Part shown: one piece after another, positions 27,013 through 35,841 of the stretch
How the letters are laid out: each line of letters begins with the position of its first letter
Numbering within the stretch: the stretch's first letter is position 1
Assembly: GCA_963776935.1 (NCBI GenBank)
Contig: CAVZOP010000001.1
Span: forward strand, 310,001-374,000
Source: JALOLG01 sp963776935
GTDB lineage: Bacteria; Actinomycetota; Acidimicrobiia; Acidimicrobiales; Ilumatobacteraceae
Length of the DNA: 64,000 nucleotides
Reading direction: 5' to 3'
Program-made: the position numbers and the translations under genes
The notes under the pieces: model-generated
Told to the model about the DNA's origin: nothing
What the model saw: only the letters and a program-made list of their open reading frames with translations
The model's database searches: none

Positions 27013-27040
27013 CCCGGGAGAGACCAGGGGTCTCCACGGG
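27013..27040 (+). promoter_or_regulatory. Conserved leader hairpin element, copy B
   Basis: CCCGGGAG (27013-27020) pairs with CTCCACGGG (27032-27040) around an 11-base loop with CCAGGGG. It is about 90% identical to copy A at 24018-24046, in the same orientation relative to its gene, and lies 118 bases before the molybdenum oxidoreductase start. The TGCAACGTGCAA stretch that follows is specific to this copy. Confidence 0.5.
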
Positions 27041-27158
27041 TGCAACGTGCAAACGAGAAGAGAAAGCTTGGAGGCGTCAACCCTGTTCGACCGCCGGTGC
27101 TGCCCGGAGGCGAGGCGTACGTCTTCGTCGTGGGACTGTCCGTGGAGAGGAGAGAGAG

Positions 27159-27764
27159 ATGGCCATCGTGAGCCGGGACTTCCGGGGCCGCCGCCGACAG
27201 CCCGGTGCCGGGCTGATCCCGCCGGGCCAATACATCGTCGACGACTTTCCGGTGTTGGCGGCGGGGCCGACACCGTTCACGCCGCTCGAGGAATGGGACT
27301 TCACGATCGTCGACGAGACGGGGTCGGTGGCGGCGCGCTGGACCTGGGACCAGTTCCGCCGCCTGCCGGCCGAGACGCCGACCGTCGACATCCACTGTGT
27401 GACGAAGTGGTCCAAGCTCGGTACCCGCTGGGAGGGCGTCTCGGTCGACACGCTGCTCGACGGCATCGACACCAGTGCCGAGTTCGTGATCGCCATCGCC
27501 GACGGTGACTACACCACGAACCTGCCGCTGGCGGACGTGCAGGACGGTCAGGCGTGGATCGTGTACGGCTTCGAGGGCGACGAGCTGGAACCCGAGCACG
27601 GCGGGCCGGCTCGGTTGTTGGTGCCCCACCTGTACTTCTGGAAGAGCGCCAAATGGGTACGCGGCCTGCTCCTGAGCGACGACGACGAGCCGGGCTTCTG
27701 GGAGAGTGTCGGCTACCACAATTACGGCGACCCGTGGCGTGAGCAGCGCTACTGGGGTGATTGA
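27159..27764 (+). CDS. Sulfite oxidase-like molybdopterin oxidoreductase
   Basis: A 201-residue soluble protein with only the molybdopterin domain of the sulfite-oxidase family. The Mo-ligand cysteine is C80 in DIHCVTKWSKLGTRWEGV; VPHLYFWKSAKWVRG and ESVGYHNYGDPWREQRYW end the domain. There is no haem domain, dimerisation domain or Tat signal, so it is cytoplasmic and may take electrons from its neighbour, a ferredoxin-reductase-like protein whose TTG overlaps this stop. ATG 27159 follows GGAGAGGAGAG. Substrate unknown (sulfoxide or N-oxide reductions are usual in such short members). Confidence 0.9.
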   Translation: MAIVSRDFRGRRRQPGAGLIPPGQYIVDDFPVLAAGPTPFTPLEEWDFTIVDETGSVAARWTWDQFRRLPAETPTVDIHCVTKWSKLGTRWEGVSVDTLLDGIDTSAEFVIAIADGDYTTNLPLADVQDGQAWIVYGFEGDELEPEHGGPARLLVPHLYFWKSAKWVRGLLLSDDDEPGFWESVGYHNYGDPWREQRYWGD

Positions 27765-28492
27765 CCGTCGTGCGGTGGTTGGAGGCGACCGTCGCCGAGA
27801 CGATCGCGGAGACCGCGCGCACCACGACGCTGCGTCTCGACGTCCCGGACTGGCCGGATCACCGCGCCGGTCAGCACGTCGACATCCGACTCACGGCGGA
27901 GGATGGGTATCAGGCGCAGCGGAGCTATTCGATCGCGTCGCCACCGGGAGCCGACCGCCTCGAGTTGACCGTGGTCCGCATCGACGACGGCGAGGTGTCC
28001 CCGTACTTGACAACGGTCGCCGAAGTGGGCGACCAGTTCGAGGTGCGCGGCCCGATCGGCGGGTGGTTCGTGTGGGACGGCGACGACACCATCCCGGTGC
28101 TACTGGTCGGAGGTGGATCGGGAGTGGTGCCGCTGATGGCGATGATGCGCCATCACGCCCGCATCGCCAGCACGGCCGCGATGCGGCTCGTGTACTCCGC
28201 GCGTACGCTCGACGACGTCATCTACCGCGACGAGTTGGCGACCTTGGTTGACAGCGGTCACCGAGCCCTCACCCTGACCCTCACACGGGAAGCATCACGT
28301 GAGTGGACCGGGCATCGCGGTCGCGTCGACACCAACCTGCTCGGCGAGGTCGGCTGGCCACCACCGGCTCGACCCCGCTGCTACGTGTGCGGACCGTCGC
28401 CCTTCGTAGAAGCCGTCAGCGTGGCGCTCGTCGGCCTCGGCCACGAGGCCGCACACGTCAAGACCGAACGCTTCGGACCAACGGGAGAATGA
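27761..28492 (+). CDS. Ferredoxin reductase-type FAD/NAD(P)-binding protein
   Basis: A 243-residue oxidoreductase with the FNR fold: FAD site QRSYSIASPPG near residue 46, then the nucleotide site VLLVGGGSGVVPLMAM and the CYVCGPSPFVEAVS segment. No 2Fe-2S domain is attached. It would pass NAD(P)H electrons to a partner, most simply the molybdenum protein in front or the haem demethylase behind. The start is TTG 27761 in a TTGA overlap; GTG 27770 is an alternative. Confidence 0.9.
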   Translation: MTVVRWLEATVAETIAETARTTTLRLDVPDWPDHRAGQHVDIRLTAEDGYQAQRSYSIASPPGADRLELTVVRIDDGEVSPYLTTVAEVGDQFEVRGPIGGWFVWDGDDTIPVLLVGGGSGVVPLMAMMRHHARIASTAAMRLVYSARTLDDVIYRDELATLVDSGHRALTLTLTREASREWTGHRGRVDTNLLGEVGWPPPARPRCYVCGPSPFVEAVSVALVGLGHEAAHVKTERFGPTGE

Positions 28493-28493
28493 G

Positions 28494-28766
28494 ATGACCA
28501 CAGCCCCCTTCGACGGCAACGCCATCGCCGGCGACCTCTCAGACCTGTTCGCCTTCGACGTCACGACGGCCATCGCCACGTGCGCCACCTGTCGCCACCC
28601 TCACCCGGTCGCCACCCTGCGCGCCTACCTGCGGGGGCCCGGCATGGTTCTGCGGTGTGCCTCCTGCGACGCCATCGAGATCCGCGTCGTGCGCGCCCCC
28701 CAACGAGCATGGCTCGACCTTCGCGGCATCAAGACCCTCGAAGTGCAGCTGCCCATCGAAGGCTGA
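28494..28766 (+). CDS. DUF6510 family zinc-ribbon protein
   Basis: A 90-residue protein with two CxxC pairs, C30/C33 (CATC) and C55/C58 (CASC), forming a small zinc ribbon. It follows the FNR gene by one base. The gene order with an FNR-like and a sulfite-oxidase-like gene is one in which I recognise DUF6510 proteins. Function is not known; the ribbon could bind an iron-sulfur or zinc centre for electron transfer. Confidence 0.75.
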   Translation: MTTAPFDGNAIAGDLSDLFAFDVTTAIATCATCRHPHPVATLRAYLRGPGMVLRCASCDAIEIRVVRAPQRAWLDLRGIKTLEVQLPIEG

Positions 28767-28856
28767 CAACGCGTCCCCGGACAAGTTGGGCGGCGCGGAG
28801 CTTGTCGGCCATGTGAAACTGTGGACGTGGCGCACGCCGGATCCAGATCCCAACGC

Positions 28857-29360
28857 ATGACCGATGAAACCGACTCGTCCGCCATTGTCGGTAGTCGCGA
28901 CGTCGCCGAGAGCGTGGCGGTAGCGGGAAGCGTCGGTGTTGCACACAGCGTCGCCGTCGCGGGAAGTGCCCGCACCACCCGCAGCGTCGCCGTGGCCGGC
29001 AGCGTCGCAACGGTCGGGAGTGTCGCTGTCGGTCAGAGCGCGGCGACTGCTGGGAGCGTCGCCGTTGCGGGAAGTGCGGGCACCGCCGGGAGCGTCGCGG
29101 TGGCGGGGAGCGCGGGCACCGCCGGGAGCGTCGCCGTTGCGGGCAGTGCTGGCACCGCGGGGAGCATCGGCGTCGTCGGCAGCTTGCTCACGATTCTTGG
29201 CGTCGGCATCCGCAACTGCATCGCCACCGTCGCGTGCATCCGCTGCCGTCGCTGCATCGCTTGCGTTGCCTGTATCGACTGCGTGGACTGCGTCGGGTGC
29301 GTCGGATGCGTGGGCCTACGCGGCGCGGTGGGCCAACGCAACGTCCGTGCTCCGAGGTGA
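28857..29360 (+). CDS. Repetitive protein: hexad repeats followed by a CxxC ladder
   Basis: A 167-residue protein of striking composition. Residues 19-102 are seven 12-residue repeats of the form SVAVAGSAGTAG (two hexads each), as expected for a beta-helix. After SIGVVGSLLTILGVGIRN the remainder is a ladder with cysteine at every third position (CIRCRRC, CIACVACIDC, CVGCVGC), about a dozen Cys in 35 residues. No signal peptide. It lies between the zinc-ribbon and demethylase genes. I do not recognise a family. The cysteine spacing could line one face of a helix to hold metal or iron-sulfur centres. The frame is open from 28821; ATG 28857 is used. Confidence 0.65.
   Translation: MTDETDSSAIVGSRDVAESVAVAGSVGVAHSVAVAGSARTTRSVAVAGSVATVGSVAVGQSAATAGSVAVAGSAGTAGSVAVAGSAGTAGSVAVAGSAGTAGSIGVVGSLLTILGVGIRNCIATVACIRCRRCIACVACIDCVDCVGCVGCVGLRGAVGQRNVRAPR
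28911..29162 (+). repeat. Seven tandem 36-bp repeats
   Basis: The DNA repeats every 36 bases and encodes the 12-residue units SVAVAGS.... Units 5 to 7 are identical in protein sequence, which suggests recent expansion. A partial eighth unit follows to 29180. Confidence 0.85.
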
Positions 29361-29445
29361 CCGGACCGGACCGCATCCGACCGACCCCTGCCGGCTCCCG
29401 GCTGCATCACCTCTACGGTGGTGCGTCCAGGGCCGCTGCGCGAAC

Positions 29446-30435
29446 GTGGACGGCGTGGCCGTCTCCTTCGATCTCCAGACCGGACTGCCGGCCGACCTGC
29501 TCCAGTACGCACCCGACGTCTCGGTGTACGACGCGATGGTGGAACACCACGGACCACCGGCGTGGCTGGACGAGCTCGACACGCGATCGGGTGATCCGTT
29601 CGTGCACATGGGGACACACGCGACGCTGCTCGACGCCTGGCTGCTCGCCGACGACGCGCGCGACATGGAGCTGGCGCTCAAGCGCCGGCTGACGGCCGAG
29701 CGACCCGACACGGTATTCGGCTGCCTCTCCACCGCCGAGGAGGCCGCGCACGAGCTCCTGGGTGAGGTCGTTGCGTGGCTCGCTCGTCAGGGTCTTGCCC
29801 ACGAACCGCCTGACCCGTCCGAGCACCCGTTGCTGGCCGCCGGCCGTCTCGTCCAGGACGACCTCTGCCTCATGATCAGACGCGACGGCGACTGGCACTT
29901 CGACGGCGGCTCTGTGTGCTTCCCCACGCTGTGGCGGATGCGTGACCGGCTCGGACAACCCACGATCACGCTCCACGAACGGGTCCCCCACTACGACACC
30001 CTGTCCGACAAGGTCGACCGGTTCTTCGACCGGCTCCAACCCGGCAAGGTGGTGTGGCGACGCAACTGGTCGATCAAGCCGTACCCGTACTTACATCTCG
30101 CCACGTCCAAGACCGAGTTGCCGCTCGCAGCCCACGCCGTGGCACCCGACGGCTCGCCGTGCTGGCTGCGCACCGAACGCCAGACGCTGCGCCGGTTGCC
30201 CGAGTCCGGCGCGATCGTGTTCGTCATCAAGGTCCAGGTGGCGCGGGCCGGCGTGCTGCGCCAACGACCCGACGTCGCGCGTGCCCTCGCCACCATGTAC
30301 CGCAGCTGGGACGAACCGATGCGACGATTCAAGTTCGCCGGCAGCGACCTGCTCGTCTCCTTCGTCGCCTGGCTCGACTCCATCAGCGCTGGGAGCACGC
30401 CGTCGGACGCATCGGGCAGTGGGCGAGGTGAATAG
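29446..30435 (+). CDS. Haem-dependent oxidative N-demethylase (DUF3445) family protein
   Basis: A protein of about 329 residues of the HDOD/DUF3445 family, which contains the haem subunit of dimethylamine monooxygenase. Recognisable parts: EEAAHELLGEVVAWLARQG, PLLAAGRLVQDDLCLMIRRD, then SVCFPTLWRMRDRLGQP and WRRNWSI. The open frame extends back to 28936 through the repeat gene in another frame, but only the part from GTG 29446 (or 29455) matches the family. It likely demethylates a small amine using electrons from the FNR-like protein in the same cluster. The start is uncertain. Confidence 0.85.
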   Translation: MDGVAVSFDLQTGLPADLLQYAPDVSVYDAMVEHHGPPAWLDELDTRSGDPFVHMGTHATLLDAWLLADDARDMELALKRRLTAERPDTVFGCLSTAEEAAHELLGEVVAWLARQGLAHEPPDPSEHPLLAAGRLVQDDLCLMIRRDGDWHFDGGSVCFPTLWRMRDRLGQPTITLHERVPHYDTLSDKVDRFFDRLQPGKVVWRRNWSIKPYPYLHLATSKTELPLAAHAVAPDGSPCWLRTERQTLRRLPESGAIVFVIKVQVARAGVLRQRPDVARALATMYRSWDEPMRRFKFAGSDLLVSFVAWLDSISAGSTPSDASGSGRGE

Positions 30436-30471
30436 ACCCAGCACCCATGGGTCTGGCCGGGAAGGCCGGCC
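30434..30471 (+). terminator. Two adjacent hairpins after the demethylase
   Basis: AGACCCA (30434-30440) pairs with TGGGTCT (30448-30454), and GGCCGG (30455-30460) pairs with CCGGCC (30466-30471). They start at the stop codon and mark the end of the 27-30 kb operon. Confidence 0.55.
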
Positions 30472-30560
30472 GTCGACCATGGGGAGCGCGCTGACCTTGA
30501 AACCTCGTCGGGACTTGGTCGAGAATCCGTCTGTCGAGTTCGACGAACGGGACCAGCGAC

Positions 30561-30680
30561 ATGATCAAAGCGAATCGAGGTGATGCCAGGGAGGGAGCGA
30601 ACGGAGACGGCCTCGCGGCGTTCGCCATCGTGCTCTTGACCGCGTTGCTCATCGTCTTTGTTGTCAGCAACATCGTCTGA
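30561..30680 (+). CDS. Small single-pass membrane protein
   Basis: A 39-residue frame from ATG 30561 to TGA 30680. The second half is one hydrophobic segment (LAAFAIVLLTALLIVFVVS) after a charged start, so it is a typical one-span small membrane protein. No clear ribosome-binding site or family. It lies between the demethylase terminator and the convergent LtrA gene. Confidence 0.4.
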   Translation: MIKANRGDAREGANGDGLAAFAIVLLTALLIVFVVSNIV

Positions 30681-30746
30681 CTTGAACGGCGGCCGGCGAG
30701 CGACGTCAACACCGCGAGGCGGACACCGCCACGGACCGGCAGCTGA

Positions 30747-32044
30747 TCACCGCCCGGTGTCTTCAGCGGTCACCGGCGTGCGCTCCACGACTTCGGGGTC
30801 GCCGCCGAAGGCCAGGAACACGATGAACAGCGACGAGCCAGGCCACGAGCAGTACTGCGGACGCGGACGTGACGAGCACGATCGGTGCTGGTCGAGCCGC
30901 TCCGATGCCGAGCGTCACGACGGCGGCTAGGCCGTAGGCGGGGCCGACATACCGGCCCATTCCCGGCGGGAACTCGTCGTCGGGAAGCGCGGCTTGCGGA
31001 AAGCGTCACGGCGCCGAGCATCACCGCCACGGAACCCGAGAGGAGCCATGCCGTGGTGGCCGGGGTTCGGCTGTCGCCGGCGTGCTCGACCAGGCTCACC
31101 ATCGCCGCACCGCTCGCCGAGATGGCCATCGTCAACGGCAGATGTGAGTAGAGCCAACCTGCCAGACGTGGCCCACGCTGGCCGGGAACGCGGCGGCCGA
31201 GCATGTCGAAGTAGTTCCACCACATGCCCATCCCGATCGTCAACCCGACCATCCCGGTGGCGATCGTCATCGCATCGCGCTCCTCGGCATCACTGATGCC
31301 ACCGACGACACCGACAACGACCTCACCGAGCACGATGATCGTGAACAGCCCGATCCGCTCGACGAGTGATGCGGTGACCCCCTCACCGAACCCCTCGGTG
31401 CGATCCGTCGCCACGAGCGCAAGCCCGCCGACCACCCAGCCGACGACGACCACCGCCCACAGCGTGATCCGCACGGAGTCGCCCGCGAAACAACTCGCCA
31501 GCATCAGGGCAACGCTCGAGAGCATCCCGGCGAGGTACCGGTGCGTCGTCGGCCGATATCGCCGGTCGTCGAGGCGCTGCACTTGGTACCACTGCCACGT
31601 GAACACCGCGAACAGGATCGTGTACGTGATCGCGAACTCCTGGCCGTCGCTCCCTGCGGCCTCGCCGGCGAAGACGGCAAGGAGAGCGAGCAGACCCATC
31701 TGCAGAAAGATGTAGTTACGGCTGCGGCCGTCTTCACGTCCGTGCAGCTCGTGCCAGACGGTTCCGTTGAACCAGGCCAGCCAGATCAACCCGAAGACGA
31801 CCGCGAAATCGCCGATGCTTCCCCAGTCGACGTGCGCTGCGAGATGGTGCGTCGCTCGACCGATGAGCACGACGTACACGAGGTCGTAGAACAACTCGAG
31901 GAAGCTGACCTCGCGGGTATACGCAACTTCGCCGTGACGACGCGGTGGGGTACCGAACCACGTCGTCAGCCCGTAACGGACGCGTGCACGCGCCTCGGCG
32001 CGTGGAGGGCGAGTTGCAGCATTCGAACGCTCCGTCTCCGACAC
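30747..32044 (-). pseudogene. Low-temperature-requirement protein A (LtrA)-type membrane protein, 3' end frameshifted
   Basis: The main frame holds the LtrA signature SFLELFYDLVYVVLIGRATH near residue 50, about ten membrane segments and FTIIVLGEVVVGVV. Near 30985 the frame breaks: EFPPGMGRYVGPAYGLAAVV continues one base over, and near 30815 a second shift leads to SLFIVFLAFGGDPE and the natural end at TGA 30747. The last 80 codons are therefore split in three frames. GTG 32044 is a plausible start. Function is unknown in the family despite its name. If the shifts are assembly errors, the gene is intact. Confidence 0.7.
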
Positions 32045-32180
32045 ACGCCCATTCTGCTCGTCGACGGAGCGAAGCACGGCGTACGTCTCCGGCCACCACG
32101 CGCGACACCGAGCGGGCGAGAAGTTCAAACACGGCCGAGGTCGAGCATCCGGGTTACGACATGGTGAGATCGGGCGTGGA

Positions 32181-32759
32181 TCAGTGAACGCGGGGGTGGT
32201 ATGACGGTCTGGTTGACCGACCGGTGGCGCGGGCCGCGTTCGACGAAGCCACGGCTTCGCTGCTCGTCTTGTCGCGAAGCGTCGTCTCGTAGGCGGCGCG
32301 CAGCTGATCGCTCGCACGCGGCGCGTCCGGGTCGGGACGGGGGACCCCGAGATGGAGCTCGCGCAGTTCGTCGATCATCGCCGCCACGAGCTCGGGGCCG
32401 CCGTCGCGAAGCACCTCGGCGCGGACGCGTAGGCGGCGCTCGCCGTCGCGGTGGGCGAGGCCCCAGTTGCCGAGCGCGACCATGACCGGAAGCGCTTGAA
32501 TGCCCGTTTCGGTGAGCGAGTAGGCCGCGCGCTGCCCACGGCGCGCGTCGTCGCGGGTGAGCAGGCCGGCGGCCACCAGCTGCTTGAGGCGGCTGGCGAG
32601 GATGTTGGTGGCGATGCCCTCCTCGGAGCCGGCGATCAGCTCGCGGAAGTGGCGGCGGTCGCCGAACATGATGTCGCGCAGCACCAGCATCGCCCACGGG
32701 TCGCCGAGCACCTCGACGGCGGCGTTGATCGGGCATCCCGAGCGTACGGCGGTCTCCAT
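32181..32759 (-). CDS. HxlR family transcriptional regulator
   Basis: A 192-residue winged-helix protein: CPINAAVEVLGDPWAMLVLRD, RHFRELIAGSEEGIATNILASRL and GQRAAYSLTETG are the HxlR core (residues 10-105), followed by an extended tail. HxlR regulators often respond to aldehydes or quinones and lie divergent from redox genes, here the DHFR-like gene at 32859. ATG 32759 follows GGGGAGGACG; the frame open to 32825 is not needed. Confidence 0.88.
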   Translation of the reverse strand: METAVRSGCPINAAVEVLGDPWAMLVLRDIMFGDRRHFRELIAGSEEGIATNILASRLKQLVAAGLLTRDDARRGQRAAYSLTETGIQALPVMVALGNWGLAHRDGERRLRVRAEVLRDGGPELVAAMIDELRELHLGVPRPDPDAPRASDQLRAAYETTLRDKTSSEAVASSNAARATGRSTRPSYHPRVH

Positions 32760-32858
32760 GCGTCCTCCCCGAAGCGCTTGCAATTCACCACTGCTTTGGC
32801 CTAGGTTAGCGCCAAGCAGTTGCATATCGCAATCACTCTACCCGCTCAGGAGGCAGCC

Positions 32859-33515
32859 ATGTCACAGGTCCGTGTCCACAACTTCTCGATCTCCCTGGAC
32901 GGTTTCGGGACCGGTGACGGCATCACGTTCGACGCCCCGTTCGGTCACGCCGGGGAACGACTGCACGAGTGGATGTTCGCCACCCGGTTCTGGCGCTCGA
33001 TGATCGGCGAGTCCGGTGGCACCTCGGGTGTCGACCACACGTTCGCCGACCGCCATGGGCCCGGCATCGGCGCCGAGATCATGGGCCGGGGCAAGTTCAG
33101 CCCCCAGACCGGCCCGTGGACCGATGTCGGCACCGACGACGAGTGGCGCGGCTGGTGGGGCCCGAACCCGCCGTTCCACTCGCCGGTATTCGTGCTCACG
33201 CACCACCCACGCCCGTCGATCGAGATGGAGGGCGGCACGGTGTTCCACTTCGTCGACGGCACACCGCAGGACGTGCTCGACGTCGCCCGGGAGGCAGCCG
33301 GCGACCTCGACGTGCGCATCGGCGGTGGCCCGACGGTCGTCCGCGACTTCCTCGCCGCCGACCTCATCGACACTCTTCACGTCGTGCAAGTGCCGCTCCT
33401 GCTCGGCCGCGGCGTCCGCCTTTGGGACAGCGTCGAGGGCGTCGAGGACCGTTACGACATCGAGGCGGTCTCATCGCCGAGCGGTGTCACCCACCTGACC
33501 TTCACACGTCGATGA
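32859..33515 (+). CDS. Dihydrofolate reductase-like (RibD C-terminal) protein
   Basis: A 218-residue RibD-C family protein with VHNFSISLDGFGTGDGITFD at the start, AEIMGRGKFSPQTGPW in the middle and VRIGGGPTVVRDFLAADLID near 150. NADPH-dependent reductase fold; substrate unknown. It diverges from the HxlR regulator by 99 bases, which suggests that HxlR controls it. ATG 32859 is preceded by AGGAGG. Confidence 0.87.
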   Translation: MSQVRVHNFSISLDGFGTGDGITFDAPFGHAGERLHEWMFATRFWRSMIGESGGTSGVDHTFADRHGPGIGAEIMGRGKFSPQTGPWTDVGTDDEWRGWWGPNPPFHSPVFVLTHHPRPSIEMEGGTVFHFVDGTPQDVLDVAREAAGDLDVRIGGGPTVVRDFLAADLIDTLHVVQVPLLLGRGVRLWDSVEGVEDRYDIEAVSSPSGVTHLTFTRR

Positions 33516-33749
33516 TTGATCGTCTCGCAGCTGTTCGACCAACTCTTCTGCCTTGATCGTCCTCGGCGCGTAGCCGCGCCCGCTCACGCTCGAGGGCGTG
33601 ACGAGCTGCATTCCCCGCGGCACGCTCCCGCGATCCACACGGCTGGTGCGTCGGAGTCGGCGGATCGGACGTGGCCACCGAAGATCACGCCGCAGCCTCG
33701 CGCGTCGTGCGAGTGAGGCGCATGCCTTCCGTGTGGTCAGATTGGTGAG

Positions 33750-34148
33750 ATGGTGCATGAGAGCGTTCACGTCAGCACGTCGATCGATCGTCCCGCCGGC
33801 GACGTCTACGAGTACGCGTCGAACCCCGTGAACCTGTCGGCATGGGCGGCGGGGCTCGCCCACCAAGATGTGCAGCTGGTCGATGGGCAGTGGGTCGTCG
33901 AGTCGCCGATGGGGCGCGTCGTCGTGGCGTTCGCTCCATCGAACGACTTCGGCATCCTCGACCACGACGTCACCCTTCCGGACGGGGAGACGGTGCGTAA
34001 TCCGATGCGGGTGATCCCCAACGGTGACGGCTGCGACGTGGTCTTCACCGTTCGCCGCCGAACCGGTATGAGCGACACGGACCTGGCGGCGGACGTCGAA
34101 GCCGTGGCCGCCGACCTTGCGACGCTTCGCACGCTGATGGAGCACTGA
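33750..34148 (+). CDS. SRPBCC family protein
   Basis: A 132-residue polyketide-cyclase/SRPBCC-type domain: HVSTSIDRPAGDVYEYASNP at the start and DTDLAADVEAVAADLATLRT at the end. The 234 bases before it hold no gene I can support. Ligand and role are unknown. Confidence 0.8.
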   Translation: MVHESVHVSTSIDRPAGDVYEYASNPVNLSAWAAGLAHQDVQLVDGQWVVESPMGRVVVAFAPSNDFGILDHDVTLPDGETVRNPMRVIPNGDGCDVVFTVRRRTGMSDTDLAADVEAVAADLATLRTLMEH

Positions 34149-34160
34149 CGCGGATCCGGG

Positions 34161-35061
34161 CTACGCCTCGATGGCGCCCAGGACGAGCGCGGATTCCGTG
34201 ACGAGATCACGAGCAAGGAAGCTCAGCCGGCCGAACCGTCGCTCGAGGCTGGCGGCCGATTCGGCGTGGGCCACCGTGGCCCAGCATGTCGCCTGCCGCG
34301 GCGTCGCCACACCGGGCAGCCGCGCCGACGACCAGTCCAGCCAGCACGTCGCCCGAGCCCGAGGTCCCGAGTCCCGGCGCGCCGGCACCCATCGTCCACA
34401 CGCGATCCGGCGTCGTCACCTGGCCGAAGCACGAGATCACCGCTCCGAATCGTTGGGCGACACCCGACGCCAGGATCGCGTCGTCGGTGGTGTCCTGCGA
34501 CTCCTCGCATCCAGCGAGCGTTCGCAGCTCCTGACGGTTCGGAGTCAACACCAACCGCCCGCGAGGGATGAGGTCGTCGGCCAGCTCGGCGAGGCCGCAC
34601 AGGGCGCGGGCGTCGAGCACGACGAGCGTCTCGTCGCTGATGCACCGCAGCACCCCGGCGACGATCTCGGCACACGCCTCGTTCAACATTCCGGGCCCGA
34701 CCAGCACCGCCTCTGCTTCGTGCAACATCGAAGTCAGAAGTGTCGTGTCGCTCCACCGCAGGCCGCCGGCATCGTCTGCCTCGAGCGGCACGACGAGGGC
34801 TTCGGGCACGGCGACGCCGAGTGTGACCGCGACCTCGGAGGCGGTTGCGATCTGCAGTCGCCCGGCCCCCATTCGCAGCGCGGCTTCTCCCGCGAGCCGC
34901 ACAGCGCCCGGGGTGCGAGGCGAGCCGCCGACAACCACGGCGGTGCCACGGGCGAACTTGTCGCCGCCTTGTCGAACGGGCATCGGCCACGCCCGCAAGA
35001 GTGCGGCGTCGAGCGGAACGGTCGCCGCGCCGGTGAGGTCAGCGGGGCTTGACATGAGCAT
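34161..35061 (-). pseudogene. nnrD: ADP-dependent NAD(P)H-hydrate dehydratase (NnrD-type), 3' frameshift
   Basis: About 300 residues of the NnrD kinase fold: GGDKFARGTAVVVGGS near residue 33, VLVGPGML, LTPNRQEL and the GTSGSGDVLAGLV catalytic loop. Near 34300 the frame is lost: one base over, QATCWATVAHAESAASLER continues and ends at VLGAIEA (stop at 34161), which is the expected C-terminus. So a single-base shift affects the last 45 codons. The enzyme repairs hydrated NAD(P)H. The start overlaps the phosphatase gene behind it by 23 bases. Confidence 0.8.
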
Positions 35062-35773
35062 CGTGCTCCTCGGTGACGGGAACCTCTTCCATCTCGAGGG
35101 GCGCCGTCCAGCCGTCGAGTTCGAGCGTCAGCCGCTCATCGTCACCGGTGACGTAGGTCGTCAGAGCGCAGTTGGCGAGAGGATGGTCGCGGCTCAACGC
35201 GAGCGCAGCCTGTTCGTCGAGATCCTCGATGAGGTACCGCCAGATGACGACGACCACTTCGTGGCACACCATCAACACCCGCTTGTCGAGGTGCTCGCGG
35301 CCGAGCGAATCGCGGAGCGAGCGAATGCGGAGGGCGACGTCGACCCAGCTCTCGCCACCAGGCGGTCGGTGGTAGAACTTGCCGAGCCGTTCCTTGCGAC
35401 GCGCCTCTTCGGGATAACGAGCTTCGACCCCCCGCCGAGTGAGCAGATCGAGGATGCCCAACTCACGTTCGCGCAACCGCTCGTCGAGATGGACGGGAAG
35501 CCTCAAGCCCGCCGCGTCGACCAGCAACTCTGCAGTTTCCGCTGCACGCACGTAGGGAGACGACAGAACGACGTCGGGCCGATGGTGCTGGCCCGCGAGC
35601 CAGTTCCCGAACGCGATCGCCTGCAATCGGCCGAGGTCGGAGAGCGGCACGTCCATGTCGCGCTCGGCGATATCGAGTGTCTCGATCGCTTGGCCCGCCG
35701 CGGCGTCGTGCGCAACGTTGCCGAGACTCTGGCCATGCCGGAGTAGCCAGAGCGCCCGGGGGTCAGTAGCCAT
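35039..35773 (-). CDS. Histidine phosphatase family protein
   Basis: A 244-residue phosphoglycerate-mutase-like phosphatase: catalytic RHGQS near residue 12, SSPYVRAAETAELL, ERELGILD and the second His in LMVCHEVVVVIWRYL. It removes phosphate from an unknown small substrate. It overlaps the start of the NnrD-type gene, indicating an operon. ATG 35773. Confidence 0.9.
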   Translation of the reverse strand: MATDPRALWLLRHGQSLGNVAHDAAAGQAIETLDIAERDMDVPLSDLGRLQAIAFGNWLAGQHHRPDVVLSSPYVRAAETAELLVDAAGLRLPVHLDERLRERELGILDLLTRRGVEARYPEEARRKERLGKFYHRPPGGESWVDVALRIRSLRDSLGREHLDKRVLMVCHEVVVVIWRYLIEDLDEQAALALSRDHPLANCALTTYVTGDDERLTLELDGWTAPLEMEEVPVTEEHDAHVKPR

Positions 35774-35841
35774 GGTGCCGACACGGTTCCCGCCTTCGTA
35801 TCAGCGGAAACCTGCCCGGCGGAATGACCGATGCGGGAGGA

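Noticed and set aside
28911..29162. CRISPR array
   Set aside because: The 36-bp units are contiguous with no spacers, coding and non-palindromic.
28936..29445. 500-residue version of the demethylase starting in the repeat region
   Set aside because: The extra part reads the tandem repeats in a wrong frame and does not resemble the DUF3445 family.
33516..33749. Short frames on both strands between the DHFR-like and SRPBCC genes
   Set aside because: No family match, no ribosome-binding site, codon use not gene-like.
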